In this document: one piece after another, positions 53,123-62,058 of the stretch | Layout: the number at the start of each line of letters is the position of its first letter | Position numbering within the stretch: the first letter of the stretch is position 1 | Assembly: GCA_002841765.1 (NCBI GenBank) | Contig: PHAV01000005.1 | Location: forward strand, 104,466 to 168,465 | Direction: 5' to 3' | Length of the DNA: 64,000 bases | Source of the DNA: Deltaproteobacteria bacterium HGW-Deltaproteobacteria-4 | GTDB lineage: Bacteria > Desulfobacterota > Desulfuromonadia > Desulfuromonadales > UBA2197 | The notes under the pieces: generated by a model | What the model was told of the DNA's origin: nothing | Database searches by the model: none | Seen by the model: the letters and a program-made list of their open reading frames with translations, nothing else | Translations under genes and position numbers: made by a program

Positions 53123-53692
53123 ATGAGAACATTAAACAGGAAGATCAACAGGAAAAATAGTGCTGGCTTCACGCTCATTGAAGTCATTGTGATTGTCGCC
53201 ATTCTTGCCATTCTGGCCGGCATTCTGGCGCCGATGATCTTCAGCCAGATCGATGACGCCAAACTCACCCGCGCTGAAGCCGATTGCAAATCGATAAGTT
53301 CAGCAATCCTTGTCTTCCGTAAAGATCTCGGTGTGTGGCCAAACCGGATGGGCGCCGGTTGCCCGGAGGTCACAACCTTAATGCGTGGTGAGGGTGCTCT
53401 CCCGGCTGACTTGGCCGCCATGTCATTTTTGACCACCAATGTTATGAACTTCACAGACGTCCTGACGACCGATGATGAAGGCTGCTATAGCACGGATCTG
53501 TATCGGGGTCCCTATCTCCCTAATGTTCCGGCAGACCCATGGGGCAATTCGTATGTGGTTGCTGCAAATAATTTTGCTGCGACTTCTACGGATCCGGTCT
53601 TTGTTTTTTCTGCAGGTCCTAATGGAAAGATAGAAACACCGACTTTCTCTTTGTCGCCTCTTGGTGATGACATCGGCATTCGTATCAAATAA
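53123..53692 (+). CDS. Type II pseudopilin, OxpG-like
   Basis: A 189-residue pseudopilin. The leader MRTLNRKINRKNSAG ends at a prepilin cleavage site, followed by FTLIEVIVIVAILAILAGI (Glu+5 present). The C-terminal part holds WGNSYVVAAN and ends with a typical pseudopilin turn. Gene order and the second pseudopilin at the far end of a reduced cluster recall OxpG of Geobacter sulfurreducens, needed for secretion linked to metal-oxide reduction. The link to OxpG is by resemblance. The ATG follows GGAGG five bases upstream. Confidence 0.85.
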   Translation: MRTLNRKINRKNSAGFTLIEVIVIVAILAILAGILAPMIFSQIDDAKLTRAEADCKSISSAILVFRKDLGVWPNRMGAGCPEVTTLMRGEGALPADLAAMSFLTTNVMNFTDVLTTDDEGCYSTDLYRGPYLPNVPADPWGNSYVVAANNFAATSTDPVFVFSAGPNGKIETPTFSLSPLGDDIGIRIK

Positions 53693-53764
53693 CCGCTAGA
53701 TTTTTTTGAGGAGAGCGGCAGGGAATCCAGCTTTGCTGTTCCCCTGAAAAGTACTTTAGAACGC

Positions 53765-53831
53765 TTGCTTCTGTAATATATGAAAGGGCCGGGACGTTAT
53801 GTTCCGGCCCTTTCATATATTACAGAAGCAA
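53765..53831 (+). terminator. 28-base-stem hairpin after the secretion cluster
   Basis: The arms 53765-53792 and 53804-53831 are exact reverse complements over 28 bases, with an 11-base loop. GGGCCGG/CCGGCCC lies at the tip and AT-rich sequence below it. A terminator is likely; it sits 70 bases after the last pseudopilin and next to the comM remnant. Confidence 0.7.
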
Positions 53832-53840
53832 AAAGAGTTA

Positions 53841-53983
53841 TTACCCCATGCGCCGCTCGAGACTCCGATACTGAATCGCCTCAGTGAGATGCTGTTCGCG
53901 AATGTGTTCAGGCCTGTCGAGATCAGTAAAAGGTGCAGACGACCTTGACGATGCGGCTGTAACTGAGGCGCTCTTTATAATGA
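53841..53983 (-). pseudogene. comM: Remnant of comM (YifB), C-terminal end, frameshifted
   Basis: On the minus strand, upstream-frame sequence reads ERLSYSRIVKVV, then a shift near 53930 allows TDLDRPEHIREQHLTEAIQ and YRSLERRMG followed by TAA (53841-53843). This is the C-terminal block of ComM/YifB Mg-chelatase-like proteins (usual form ...RILKVARTIADL...EHI...EAIQYRSLERR). Only the last 45 or so codons remain, in two frames, and no AAA+ core is nearby. It is a decayed fragment. Confidence 0.7.
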
Positions 53984-54335
53984 ACAACGCTACGGGTATA
54001 ACCTCTTAGTCCCACAGAATATTCCCTCAGTTTTAAAAAATTTACCCACCCCCACCTCCCTTGGCGACCACCCCCCGTCGTCGCCGCCTCGAATTTGTTT
54101 TGCATCAGAAAGACGTTCAGTGTGGGTGAGTTTGACCAGTGTTTGAGTAGGTCGAAACCGTCTGTTTCGCCTGGGTGCTGGTCTTTGCGTTTCAATAACA
54201 CCTTTGCTCCAATCCATCCTTAGGAAAAATGACCAAAAGGTTATCTTCCGGTCATCCTGCCACAATCTCCGATCTTTACAATTCCTTCTCGTCAATCTGT
54301 TTACATAACCATTTTTCGAGAAAAGGCCTTTGTAA
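53984..54335. other. Non-coding stretch between the comM remnant and the LTA-synthase-like gene
   Basis: About 350 bases with no credible gene. It holds an inverted repeat CGAAAC-CGTCT-GTTTCG at about 54153-54169. The sequence reads in no comM-like frame. It could contain the promoter of the gene at 54336, but no consensus is clear. Confidence 0.5.
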
Positions 54336-56252
54336 ATGAAATCTTCCCGATTCCAGCTTGCCATTATGGGGGCTGCTGTGGCGCTACTGCTGTTCTTTAT
54401 AACCCGCTTGACGCTACTCGTGATCAGTTGGCAGGACGTCGCACCTACGCTGTCTGATCTGGTTGAAATATTTGCCGCCGGACTGCTCTTCGACGTTGGT
54501 ATTATTGTTTATATGCTGGTCCTGCCGGTTCTTTACTGCTGGTTGGTCCCGCAGAAAATCTGGGGGAGCCGTTGGCACGGCTATGCTTTGCGGTTGATGG
54601 TGTTCTGTGGAATTTATGCTGCGGCTTTTATTGCCGTCGCCGAATATCTGTTCTGGGATGAGTTTCGCGTCAGGTTCAATTTTATAGCCATCGATTACCT
54701 CATCTATCGCCGTGAGGTGACCGATAATATCCTTCAGTCCTATCCGATCATCCCGCTTCTTGTCTCCTTGTTAGCGGTTGCCCTGCTGCTCTATCAGCCT
54801 TGTCGTCCCTGGATCGCTAGGGCTTTGGAGAGCTGTGAAGTTCTCTCCCGACGCAGTCTGGTGGCCGGAATTTTCATGTTGCTGCCACTCTCTTCTTTCC
54901 TGACTTTGAACCAGACGATACGGCAGATTTCGGATAATACCTACCAGTGTGAGCTCGCCAGCAACGGGCCTTATCAGTTTGTGGCCGCCTTTCGCAATAA
55001 CGAGCTGGATTTCGATCAATTTTATGCTCGCTTGCCTGCAAACGATGCGGATCGTCTGCTGCGCTCTGAATTGGCGGGACCAAACGTCCGTTTTATCAGT
55101 CGGGAACCCTTTGATATTCGCCGGGACATTGCGCAGATCGGGCCGGAAAAACGGCTGAATGTGATACTGCTCATGGTGGAAAGCCTCAGTTCCGACTTCC
55201 TCGGTTATTTCGGCAATGACCGGAAACTGACCCCGAACCTCGATCAACTGATCGGAGAGGGGCTTTTCTTCGCCAATTTTTACGCGACCGGAACCCGGAC
55301 GACGCGTGGTCTGGAGGCTGTCACCCTGTCGATCCCGCCAACACCGGGTCATTCGATTATCAAGCGAATTGGCCGCGAAAGTGATCAGTGGTCGCTGGGA
55401 AATGTGCTCAATGCCAAAGGGTACAAATCTTATTTTGCTTACGGCGGGAGGGGGTATTTCGAAAATATGAACAGTTTTTTCTCAAGCAATGGCTACCAGG
55501 TTCTGGATCAGACAACGACCCCGGCGAGCGAGATTGGTTTCTCCAACGCCTGGGGGATGGCTGATGAAGACCTGTATTCTCAAGTGTTGAAAACCGCCGA
55601 TCAAGAAAGTCAGCAGCAACAGCCATTTTTTATACATGTCATGACGACCTCAAATCACCGTCCCTATACCTACCCGGATGGACGGATTGATATCCCTTCC
55701 GGTACAGGACGTGATGGCGCGGTCAAGTACAGTGATTACGTCATCAGCGAGTTTTTACGTCAAGCGCGGCAACGGACCTGGTTTACCGACACCCTCTTTG
55801 TCATTGTCGCGGATCATCAGGCGGGGAGTGCCGGCAAACGGGCGCTGCCGATCGAACGTTATCATATCCCGCTCTGGATCTATGCTCCGGCCCACCTGCA
55901 ACCGCAGGTCATCGATAGTCTGGCCAGCCAGATCGACCTGGCGCCAACCCTGCTCGGCCTTCTCAATATGAGTTATCGCAGCTGTTTTTTCGGGCAGGAT
56001 ATTCTGCAAAAGCCGGCAAACCGGGCGCTGATCGCCAATTACCAGAATCTTGGGCTGTTTGACGGCGAACGTCTGGCAATTCTCGAGCCGCGCCAAAAAA
56101 TGCTGCTTCAGCAGGGGTTCAATAACAAAGAGATATCAGAGCATGCGGCCAGCGTTGCTGATCCTCTGGTTCGGCGCGATATCTGTTATTATCAGGGAGC
56201 GGCGTACGTATATGGCAACCGTATTAATTCATGGGCGGCACGCAACAAATAG
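54336..56252 (+). CDS. LTA-synthase-like sulfatase-fold phosphotransferase
   Basis: A 638-residue inner-membrane enzyme. About five transmembrane helices (residues about 5-190) are followed by an extracytoplasmic alkaline-phosphatase-fold domain: VILLMVESLSSDFLG (first metal site), TRTTRGLEAVTLSIPP (the Thr nucleophile region), HVMTTSNHRPYTYP and TLFVIVADHQAGSAG (metal ligands). It resembles LtaS and MdoB-type phosphoglycerol transferases. In a Gram-negative it would add phosphoglycerol or a related group to an envelope glycan or lipid; the acceptor is unknown. It lies 102 bases before eptA. Confidence 0.88.
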   Translation: MKSSRFQLAIMGAAVALLLFFITRLTLLVISWQDVAPTLSDLVEIFAAGLLFDVGIIVYMLVLPVLYCWLVPQKIWGSRWHGYALRLMVFCGIYAAAFIAVAEYLFWDEFRVRFNFIAIDYLIYRREVTDNILQSYPIIPLLVSLLAVALLLYQPCRPWIARALESCEVLSRRSLVAGIFMLLPLSSFLTLNQTIRQISDNTYQCELASNGPYQFVAAFRNNELDFDQFYARLPANDADRLLRSELAGPNVRFISREPFDIRRDIAQIGPEKRLNVILLMVESLSSDFLGYFGNDRKLTPNLDQLIGEGLFFANFYATGTRTTRGLEAVTLSIPPTPGHSIIKRIGRESDQWSLGNVLNAKGYKSYFAYGGRGYFENMNSFFSSNGYQVLDQTTTPASEIGFSNAWGMADEDLYSQVLKTADQESQQQQPFFIHVMTTSNHRPYTYPDGRIDIPSGTGRDGAVKYSDYVISEFLRQARQRTWFTDTLFVIVADHQAGSAGKRALPIERYHIPLWIYAPAHLQPQVIDSLASQIDLAPTLLGLLNMSYRSCFFGQDILQKPANRALIANYQNLGLFDGERLAILEPRQKMLLQQGFNNKEISEHAASVADPLVRRDICYYQGAAYVYGNRINSWAARNK

Positions 56253-56354
56253 TCTCGACCACCACGGCGGACGACTCTACTTCTCCGCCATAGAAATTTT
56301 CCGGAAGATTGCTGGTTCTTCCCGAGGCAACGGACCAGAGGTTAGGGATGCAAG

Positions 56355-57935
56355 ATGAAAATCACAAGTAACAAGCTGATTATATTGACCGCTATTTTTA
56401 TTGTTGCAGTGGACAATGTTAAGTTTTTTTCTGACCTGTCGAGGGTCTTTCCGTTCTCCATCGCCAATAGTGGTTTTTTGACCTCTACGGCGGTTGTTTT
56501 GATCAGCTTTCTGGTTGTGTTGTTCACGATTTTCAACACCAGGTTCACCCTGAAGCCTTTTCTGATTCTGACCATTTTGACTGCTTCGTTTACCAGTTAT
56601 TTTATCAATACGTATAATGTCATTATCGATGACACGATGATTCAGAATGTCGCAGAAACCAGTATGAGTGAATCTTTTGATCTCATCAGCTTCAAGCTGC
56701 TGCTCTATGTGCTCGTTCTTGGTGTGATTCCAGCCCTCATTGTTTATCGTTGCAAGGTTGAGCATCACAGCTTTAAAATGGCCACCCTCTTGCGGTTGCT
56801 GACGCTGGCCGGTGCCGTTGCGCTGATAGTGGTCGTGATCCTTCCTTTTAGCGGATTTTATGCCTCATTTTTCAGAGAGCATAAACCCTTGCGATACAAT
56901 ACAAATCCGACCTATGCATTCTATTCCGCCGGGAAATATCTAACCAATACGGCTTTCGCCGGTGAAAGGCCGTTACAAAAAATTGGTCTTGATGCGCAAC
57001 AGGAAGCAGCGTCCACCCCCCGTCGCTTAGCTATTGTCGTCGTCGGCGAAGCCGTGCGTGCCGACCGCTTTTCGCTCAACGGGTATGAACGTAAGACTAA
57101 TCCCTTGCTGGAAAAAGAGGATATTATCAATTTCCCCGAGATGTATTCCTGCGGCACATCCACCGCCATCTCGGTGCCCTGCATGTTTTCAGCTCAGGAG
57201 CGGGCGAATTACAGCGACGGTCTAGCGAAGTCGACCGAAAACGTACTCGATGTGCTGGCTCGTGCAGGAGTTCAAATTTTATGGCGTGACAACAATTCGA
57301 GCTCGAAAAGTGTTGCCGACCGCGTGCGTTATGAAGACTTCCGAACCCCGGATCGCAATCCGGAATGTGCTGGTGAGTGCCGGGACGTAGGCATGCTGAC
57401 GGGTCTCCAGGAATTTATCGATGGCCAAAAGGGTGACATCCTCATTGTTCTGCATCAGATGGGTAACCACGGTCCCGCTTACGCTAAACGCTATCCTGGG
57501 GCATTTGAAGTGTTCAGCCCGGTCTGTGCGAACAACCAGATTGAAGCATGCAGCAACGAAGAGATTTCCAATGCCTATGATAACGCTGTACTTTATACCG
57601 ACTATTTTCTTGCGCAGGTGATCCGCCTGTTAAAAGAGAATGACCGTATGTTCCAAACATCCTTGATCTACATGAGCGATCATGGTGAATCCCTCGGGGA
57701 GGGGGGTCTTTATTTGCACGGTATGCCCTACTTTATCGCTCCAGAAGAGCAAAAACATGTTGCGGCTTTGATGTGGTTTGGTCCGTCGGCCAAAAACGCC
57801 ATCCATACTGAAACCCTGCGACAGGTCGCCGGTCACAGTTTTTCGCACGACAATTTATTTCATACCCTGTTAGGGCTGATGAAAGTAAAAACTTCCGTTT
57901 ATGTAGCGGAAAAAGATATTCTGGCCCGGCGCTGA
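56355..57935 (+). CDS. eptA: Phosphoethanolamine transferase, EptA-like
   Basis: Moves phosphoethanolamine from PE to lipid A at the periplasmic face. It is 526 residues with about five N-terminal helices and a periplasmic domain. Landmarks: IVVVGEAVRADRFSLNGY (metal Glu), YSCGTSTAISVPCMFS (the Thr nucleophile flanked by disulfide cysteines), CAGEC, HQMGNHGPAY, and MSDHGESLGEGGLYLHG (metal ligands). Such modification gives polymyxin resistance in enteric bacteria. The enzyme releases diacylglycerol, which fits the dgkA gene that follows. Confidence 0.93.
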   Translation: MKITSNKLIILTAIFIVAVDNVKFFSDLSRVFPFSIANSGFLTSTAVVLISFLVVLFTIFNTRFTLKPFLILTILTASFTSYFINTYNVIIDDTMIQNVAETSMSESFDLISFKLLLYVLVLGVIPALIVYRCKVEHHSFKMATLLRLLTLAGAVALIVVVILPFSGFYASFFREHKPLRYNTNPTYAFYSAGKYLTNTAFAGERPLQKIGLDAQQEAASTPRRLAIVVVGEAVRADRFSLNGYERKTNPLLEKEDIINFPEMYSCGTSTAISVPCMFSAQERANYSDGLAKSTENVLDVLARAGVQILWRDNNSSSKSVADRVRYEDFRTPDRNPECAGECRDVGMLTGLQEFIDGQKGDILIVLHQMGNHGPAYAKRYPGAFEVFSPVCANNQIEACSNEEISNAYDNAVLYTDYFLAQVIRLLKENDRMFQTSLIYMSDHGESLGEGGLYLHGMPYFIAPEEQKHVAALMWFGPSAKNAIHTETLRQVAGHSFSHDNLFHTLLGLMKVKTSVYVAEKDILARR

Positions 57936-57991
57936 AGTGTCTTCGCGCTGGAAGTTGACATCAATTTCAGAGGAATAGTCAGGGGCTTGAG

Positions 57992-58378
57992 ATGAAGAAA
58001 AATACCGGGTTGAAGCGTATCTTTCTGGCTGGAGGTTACTCTCTGGCAGGACTATCTGCGGCTTATCGTCAGGAAGCGGCTTTTCGCCAGGAGCTGTTGT
58101 TGGCCGTCGTTCTCATTCCACTGGCCTGTTGGCTGAGGGTTGCCCCCCTAGAACGGATGCTGATGATCGCCACTCTGCTGTTGGTGTTGGTCGTTGAGCT
58201 GCTCAATTCCGCCATCGAGGCTGTGGTCGACCGGATTGGTTCTGAACACCACGAGCTGTCCGGGCGGGCTAAAGATATGGGTTCAGCAGCCGTACTGATC
58301 AGTTTGCTTTTAACCGTCTATGTTTGGGGGACGGCCACTTGGCCTTTGCTGCAGACTTTTTTGATCCGGGAAAGGTGA
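57992..58378 (+). CDS. dgkA: Diacylglycerol kinase
   Basis: A small integral-membrane kinase, 128 residues, three helices. It phosphorylates diacylglycerol to phosphatidic acid. Typical segments are GLSAAYRQEAAFRQELL and VVELLNSAIEAVVDRIG (active-site Glu and Asn region) followed by AKDMGSAAV. It lies between eptA and the two-component genes: EptA would make the substrate it recycles. The ATG of the regulator gene starts two bases after its stop. Confidence 0.96.
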   Translation: MKKNTGLKRIFLAGGYSLAGLSAAYRQEAAFRQELLLAVVLIPLACWLRVAPLERMLMIATLLLVLVVELLNSAIEAVVDRIGSEHHELSGRAKDMGSAAVLISLLLTVYVWGTATWPLLQTFLIRER

Positions 58379-58380
58379 CA

Positions 58381-59055
58381 ATGCGAATACTGCTGGTTGA
58401 GGATGATGATCGTACAGCCCAGTTTGTCAGGCGGGGATTTACTCAGGCCGGGTTTGCTGTCGATCGTGCCGCTGATGGCCTGGAGGGGCTTTTTATGGCT
58501 CAGGAAGTTGCTTACGATGCCGCCATCGTCGATATCATGTTGCCGCGCCTGGATGGTTTGGCACTGATTGAGCGCCTGCGTAAACAGCATATCAATACGC
58601 CGATCATTGTACTGAGCGCAAAAAAATCCGTTGATGAACGGATCCTCGGCTTACAGACCGGCGGGGATGACTATCTGGTCAAGCCCTTTGCCTTTACTGA
58701 ACTGCTGGTCAGGGTGCAAACGCTGCTGCGCCGCAGTCAGGCTCAGGAAGAACCAACGGTCTTGAGTGTCGATGACCTGACACTGGATTTAGCGAAACGC
58801 AAAGTTCAGCGCGGCGGGATAGCGATCGAGTTGCAGTACCGGGAATTTTCACTGCTGGAATACCTGATGCGCAATCATGAGCGGGTTGTCTCCAAAACCA
58901 TGATTATGGAGCACGTCTGGGACTATAGTTTCGATCCCGAAAGCAACGTGGTTGAATCCCGCATCTGTCGCTTGCGCGAGAAGATCGATCTGCCGCAGGC
59001 GAACAAGTTGATCCATACCGTGCGCGGGGCCGGCTATGTCCTGGAGAGGAGATAG
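58381..59055 (+). CDS. OmpR-family response regulator
   Basis: A 224-residue regulator: receiver domain with Asp residues EDD near the N-terminus, phospho-acceptor Asp in AIVDIMLPRLDG (about 51), Lys in YLVKPFAF, then a winged-helix DNA-binding domain (RKVQRGGIAIELQYREFSLLEYL...VESRICRLREKID). I start it at ATG 58381, two bases after dgkA's stop and with AAAGG upstream. It pairs with the kinase gene four bases downstream. Of PmrA/ColR type; it may regulate eptA and dgkA (inference). Confidence 0.95.
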   Translation: MRILLVEDDDRTAQFVRRGFTQAGFAVDRAADGLEGLFMAQEVAYDAAIVDIMLPRLDGLALIERLRKQHINTPIIVLSAKKSVDERILGLQTGGDDYLVKPFAFTELLVRVQTLLRRSQAQEEPTVLSVDDLTLDLAKRKVQRGGIAIELQYREFSLLEYLMRNHERVVSKTMIMEHVWDYSFDPESNVVESRICRLREKIDLPQANKLIHTVRGAGYVLERR

Positions 59056-59058
59056 CTC

Positions 59059-60453
59059 ATGTTCCGGACTTTGGCTGCCCGGCTGACGCTGCTTTATGCG
59101 CTGCTCTTCTGTCTGTTGTCGCTGATTGTTTTTGTTGTGGTCAGCAAGAGCCTTGAAGCTCGTTTGCTGGGCATGGTTGACCTGGAACTTAGGGAAGAAG
59201 CAGAAGAATTTGCTAATATACTCAAGGTTGGCGGATTGTCCGTATTGAAGCAACAAGTCCAACTGGAAAGTGAGGGTGAGGATGTTGGAGAAATATTCAT
59301 CCGCGTCTTCGATGTTGAACATAATAGTATTTCCTCAACTGATTTGAAGGCCTGGCCGGTTTTACCGGACGATTTTGATCTCTCGCGACAAGCTAAGGAC
59401 GGCTGGTTTGAGACCCTGTCGGACCCTGCCTATGCAAATTCAGTGAGGATCTATAGCCGGCCACTCGGCGATAGTTATACTTTTCAGATGGGCACTTTTT
59501 TGTCAGAAAACGAAATACTGATGGAGCACTTTCGCCGGACGTTCGCTACGACTTTTAGCGCCGTGCTCCTGCTGGGCGTGACCATCGGTTTTTTTGTTGC
59601 CAGGGGAGCGTTGACCGGGGTGCAAAAAGTGCGGGAGGCTGCCGATCGGATCAGTTGCGGCGATCTGACCGGGGAAATCACTTTTCAGGATCGAGCCGAG
59701 GAGATCAACAGCTTGATCTCCTCGGTCAACCATATGCAGAAAAAAATCAAAACATTGATTCAAGAGCTTCAGGATGTGACCAATAATATCGCGCATGATC
59801 TGCGCAGTCCTGTCACGCGGATGCGTGGACTGGCGGAAACAAGCCTCACCGGAGAAGAGACGCTGGAAGACTATCGCGGACTTGCGGGGGCTGTTGTCGA
59901 AGAATGCGACAGCCTGGTCGGGGTCATCAATACTATGCTTGAAATTGCCGAGACTGATGCCGGGGTCAAGCCCTTGGTTTTACAGCCCGTTGATGTGGCG
60001 GAAATTGTCCGGGATGTCGTTGAATTGTACTCAGTGGTTGCCGAAGACAAAGAGATTCATGTAGCGTTGAAAATCACCGCTCAGCCTTTAATCGTAGAGG
60101 GTGATCGCAGGCGTTTGCAGCGCGCTTTTGCCAATCTCCTGGACAACGCCCTCAAGTTCACACCGATGGGGGGGCGGGTGCTCCTGGATGCCAGGCAGGA
60201 TGAGGAACGGGTGGTGGTTTCCGTGACGGACAATGGCATGGGAATCAGTTCTGTCGATTTGTCCCATGTCTGTGAACGTTTTTACCGAGCCGATCGTAGT
60301 CGTTCGTCGCCGGGTACGGGACTGGGACTGAGCCTGGTGCAGTCCATCGTCCGGGCGCATGCCGGCGATCTGCAGCTTGTCAGTGATGAAACTACTGGAA
60401 CACAAGTGACCATTCGCCTGAATGCCAGTGGGAACAGGCAAACAGTCTCTTGA
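59059..60453 (+). CDS. Sensor histidine kinase
   Basis: A 464-residue membrane kinase. Two helices (about 8-30 and 158-178) enclose a periplasmic sensor of about 125 residues; a HAMP domain follows, then the phospho-acceptor His in NNIAHDLRSPVTRMRG, the N-box in FANLLDNALKFTP, and glycine boxes in VTDNGMGISS and PGTGLGLSLVQSIV. The sensor domain has no recognised ligand motif. It is coupled to the response regulator upstream by three bases and probably senses envelope conditions. Confidence 0.95.
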   Translation: MFRTLAARLTLLYALLFCLLSLIVFVVVSKSLEARLLGMVDLELREEAEEFANILKVGGLSVLKQQVQLESEGEDVGEIFIRVFDVEHNSISSTDLKAWPVLPDDFDLSRQAKDGWFETLSDPAYANSVRIYSRPLGDSYTFQMGTFLSENEILMEHFRRTFATTFSAVLLLGVTIGFFVARGALTGVQKVREAADRISCGDLTGEITFQDRAEEINSLISSVNHMQKKIKTLIQELQDVTNNIAHDLRSPVTRMRGLAETSLTGEETLEDYRGLAGAVVEECDSLVGVINTMLEIAETDAGVKPLVLQPVDVAEIVRDVVELYSVVAEDKEIHVALKITAQPLIVEGDRRRLQRAFANLLDNALKFTPMGGRVLLDARQDEERVVVSVTDNGMGISSVDLSHVCERFYRADRSRSSPGTGLGLSLVQSIVRAHAGDLQLVSDETTGTQVTIRLNASGNRQTVS

Positions 60454-60562
60454 TGTAGCGCAACTTCACCATCGGACACGAAGGACTGTCAAAAAGATTA
60501 GGGAAGAAAATCCCACACCTGTCCCGTGCAGGTATTTCAACAAAGTTGAGGAGGAAATAATC

Positions 60563-61339
60563 GTGGATACCGCCACAGAGAGAAAACTTGTTATGGCTGT
60601 CGGTTTGTTGGGGATGATCGGCTGTACCGGAGGACGTTCGCAAACCCTGGGTGCACTGAGTCTGCTGATCGAAGATGGGAAAAGCAGATTAATGCCGGAT
60701 GCGGTTATCAGTCGTGGTTTGAGACGCCTTATGGCCATCACGTTATTCATGCTCATAGGAGTGACCAATGCCATGGCAACAGAGGAAGCCCCGTACACGG
60801 TTATAAAAACGGACGATATTTTTGAGCTGCGCGAGTATGCACCCCAGGTTCTGGCTGAAATCATTGTTGACGGAGACCTGGAAGGTGCCGGAAACAAAGC
60901 CTTCAGGCCGCTGTTTCGCTACATCTCCGGTGAAAACAGATCACGTGACAAGATTGCTATGACGGCTCCTGTTTCGCAGGAACCGAAGGGAGAAAAAATA
61001 TCCATGACTGCTCCGGTCAGTCAGCAGAGGGCCGAGGGAAAATGGGCCGTCAGTTTCATGATGCCCGCCTCATACACCATGGAAACACTGCCGGTTCCCG
61101 ATGATCCAAATATCAAACTACGGCAGATTCCTGCCCGTCGGGTGGCCGCTGTTCGATATTCCGGTTTCTGGAGTGAGGGGAAGTATCTGCGCCACAAAGA
61201 AAAACTGGAAGAATGGATCAACGATAACCGTTTTACCGTTATCGGAGAAGCGGTCTGGGCCCGCTACAACGCTCCCTTTATGCCGTGGTTCATGCGTCGC
61301 AACGAAATCCTGATACCAGTAGCTGCTGATGCTCACTGA
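60563..61339 (+). CDS. SOUL-family heme-binding protein
   Basis: A SOUL domain (HBP/SOUL family) covers about the last 190 residues: YTVIKTDDIFELREYAPQ, DKIAMTAPVSQ and a second MTAPVSQ, then VAAVRYSGFWSE. I use GTG 60563, with GAGGAGG upstream, giving 258 residues with two hydrophobic stretches (about residues 8-24 and 56-72). An ATG at 60731 would give a cleaner secreted form (MAITLFMLIG..., cleavage after NAMA), so the true start is open. Some family members bind heme or porphyrin; a heme role is not proven. It is 110 bases from the kinase gene. Confidence 0.75.
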   Translation: MDTATERKLVMAVGLLGMIGCTGGRSQTLGALSLLIEDGKSRLMPDAVISRGLRRLMAITLFMLIGVTNAMATEEAPYTVIKTDDIFELREYAPQVLAEIIVDGDLEGAGNKAFRPLFRYISGENRSRDKIAMTAPVSQEPKGEKISMTAPVSQQRAEGKWAVSFMMPASYTMETLPVPDDPNIKLRQIPARRVAAVRYSGFWSEGKYLRHKEKLEEWINDNRFTVIGEAVWARYNAPFMPWFMRRNEILIPVAADAH

Positions 61340-61425
61340 TTCAGCCGGTGCTTCGATCTCGATGTCAATGCATTCGAGGTGGGAGCCGCCGGACACGGAA
61401 GCCCTTCGCCACGATCGGCGTATCG

Positions 61426-62058
61426 CTATCCAATGGCTTCAAAGCTACCAACCCCGGGGCTATAGCTGTAAAGCTGCCCGATGCTGATATCAAAATACCA
61501 CCCATGCAAATGGAGATTTCCCGCCTCAACGCGTTCACTGATCCACGGGAAGGTGAGCAGGTTTTCCAGCGAGACCAGAATGGCCGCCTGCTCGCAGGCC
61601 CTGCTTTGCTTCGCCGGTTCCTTGCCCGGAAGTTCCTTGAGCACTTGTGTCTTGGCCCGTTCGGCAATCTGCACCCAGGGGCCGATAAACTCTGCCGACC
61701 GGCCGTTTGAAATGCCATGCATGAGAGCGCCGATACCGCCACACCCGGAGTGACCGAGGACGATGATACGCTCGACCTCCAGGTGGCAGACCGCATATTC
61801 CAGGGCAGCGCTGACCCCGTGATGATGGTTGTCGTTCTCGCACGGGGGAACAAGATTGGCCACATTGCGCACCACGAAGAGTTCACCCGGAGCGCAGCCG
61901 GTGAGTATGGCCGGATCGACCCGCGAATCGCTGCAACCGATGACCAGCACCTTCGGATTCTGCCCGTGTTGAAGCGGAGCGAACCTCTGCTCGTCCTGAT
62001 CGAAATAATGTTGCTGAAACCTCTTGAAGCCGGCAATAAAGTGATCTATATCCTTCAT
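61426..62058 (-). CDS. can: Beta-class carbonic anhydrase
   Basis: Interconverts CO2 and bicarbonate with zinc. A 210-residue beta-CA: zinc ligands in VIGCSDSRVDP (Cys and Asp/Arg dyad) and GHSGCGGIGALMHG (His and Cys), and an N-terminal helix characteristic of the plant/E. coli type (HFIAGFKRFQQHYF). Its ATG overlaps the purE stop by four bases, so it is co-translated with purE. The link makes sense if CO2/bicarbonate supply limits purine synthesis (inference). Confidence 0.94.
   Translation of the reverse strand: MKDIDHFIAGFKRFQQHYFDQDEQRFAPLQHGQNPKVLVIGCSDSRVDPAILTGCAPGELFVVRNVANLVPPCENDNHHHGVSAALEYAVCHLEVERIIVLGHSGCGGIGALMHGISNGRSAEFIGPWVQIAERAKTQVLKELPGKEPAKQSRACEQAAILVSLENLLTFPWISERVEAGNLHLHGWYFDISIGQLYSYSPGVGSFEAIG

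Noticed and set aside
53990..54364. A 124-codon minus-strand frame before the LTA-synthase-like gene
   Set aside because: Compositionally biased, no start signal, and it runs into the start of a real gene; not comM-like either.
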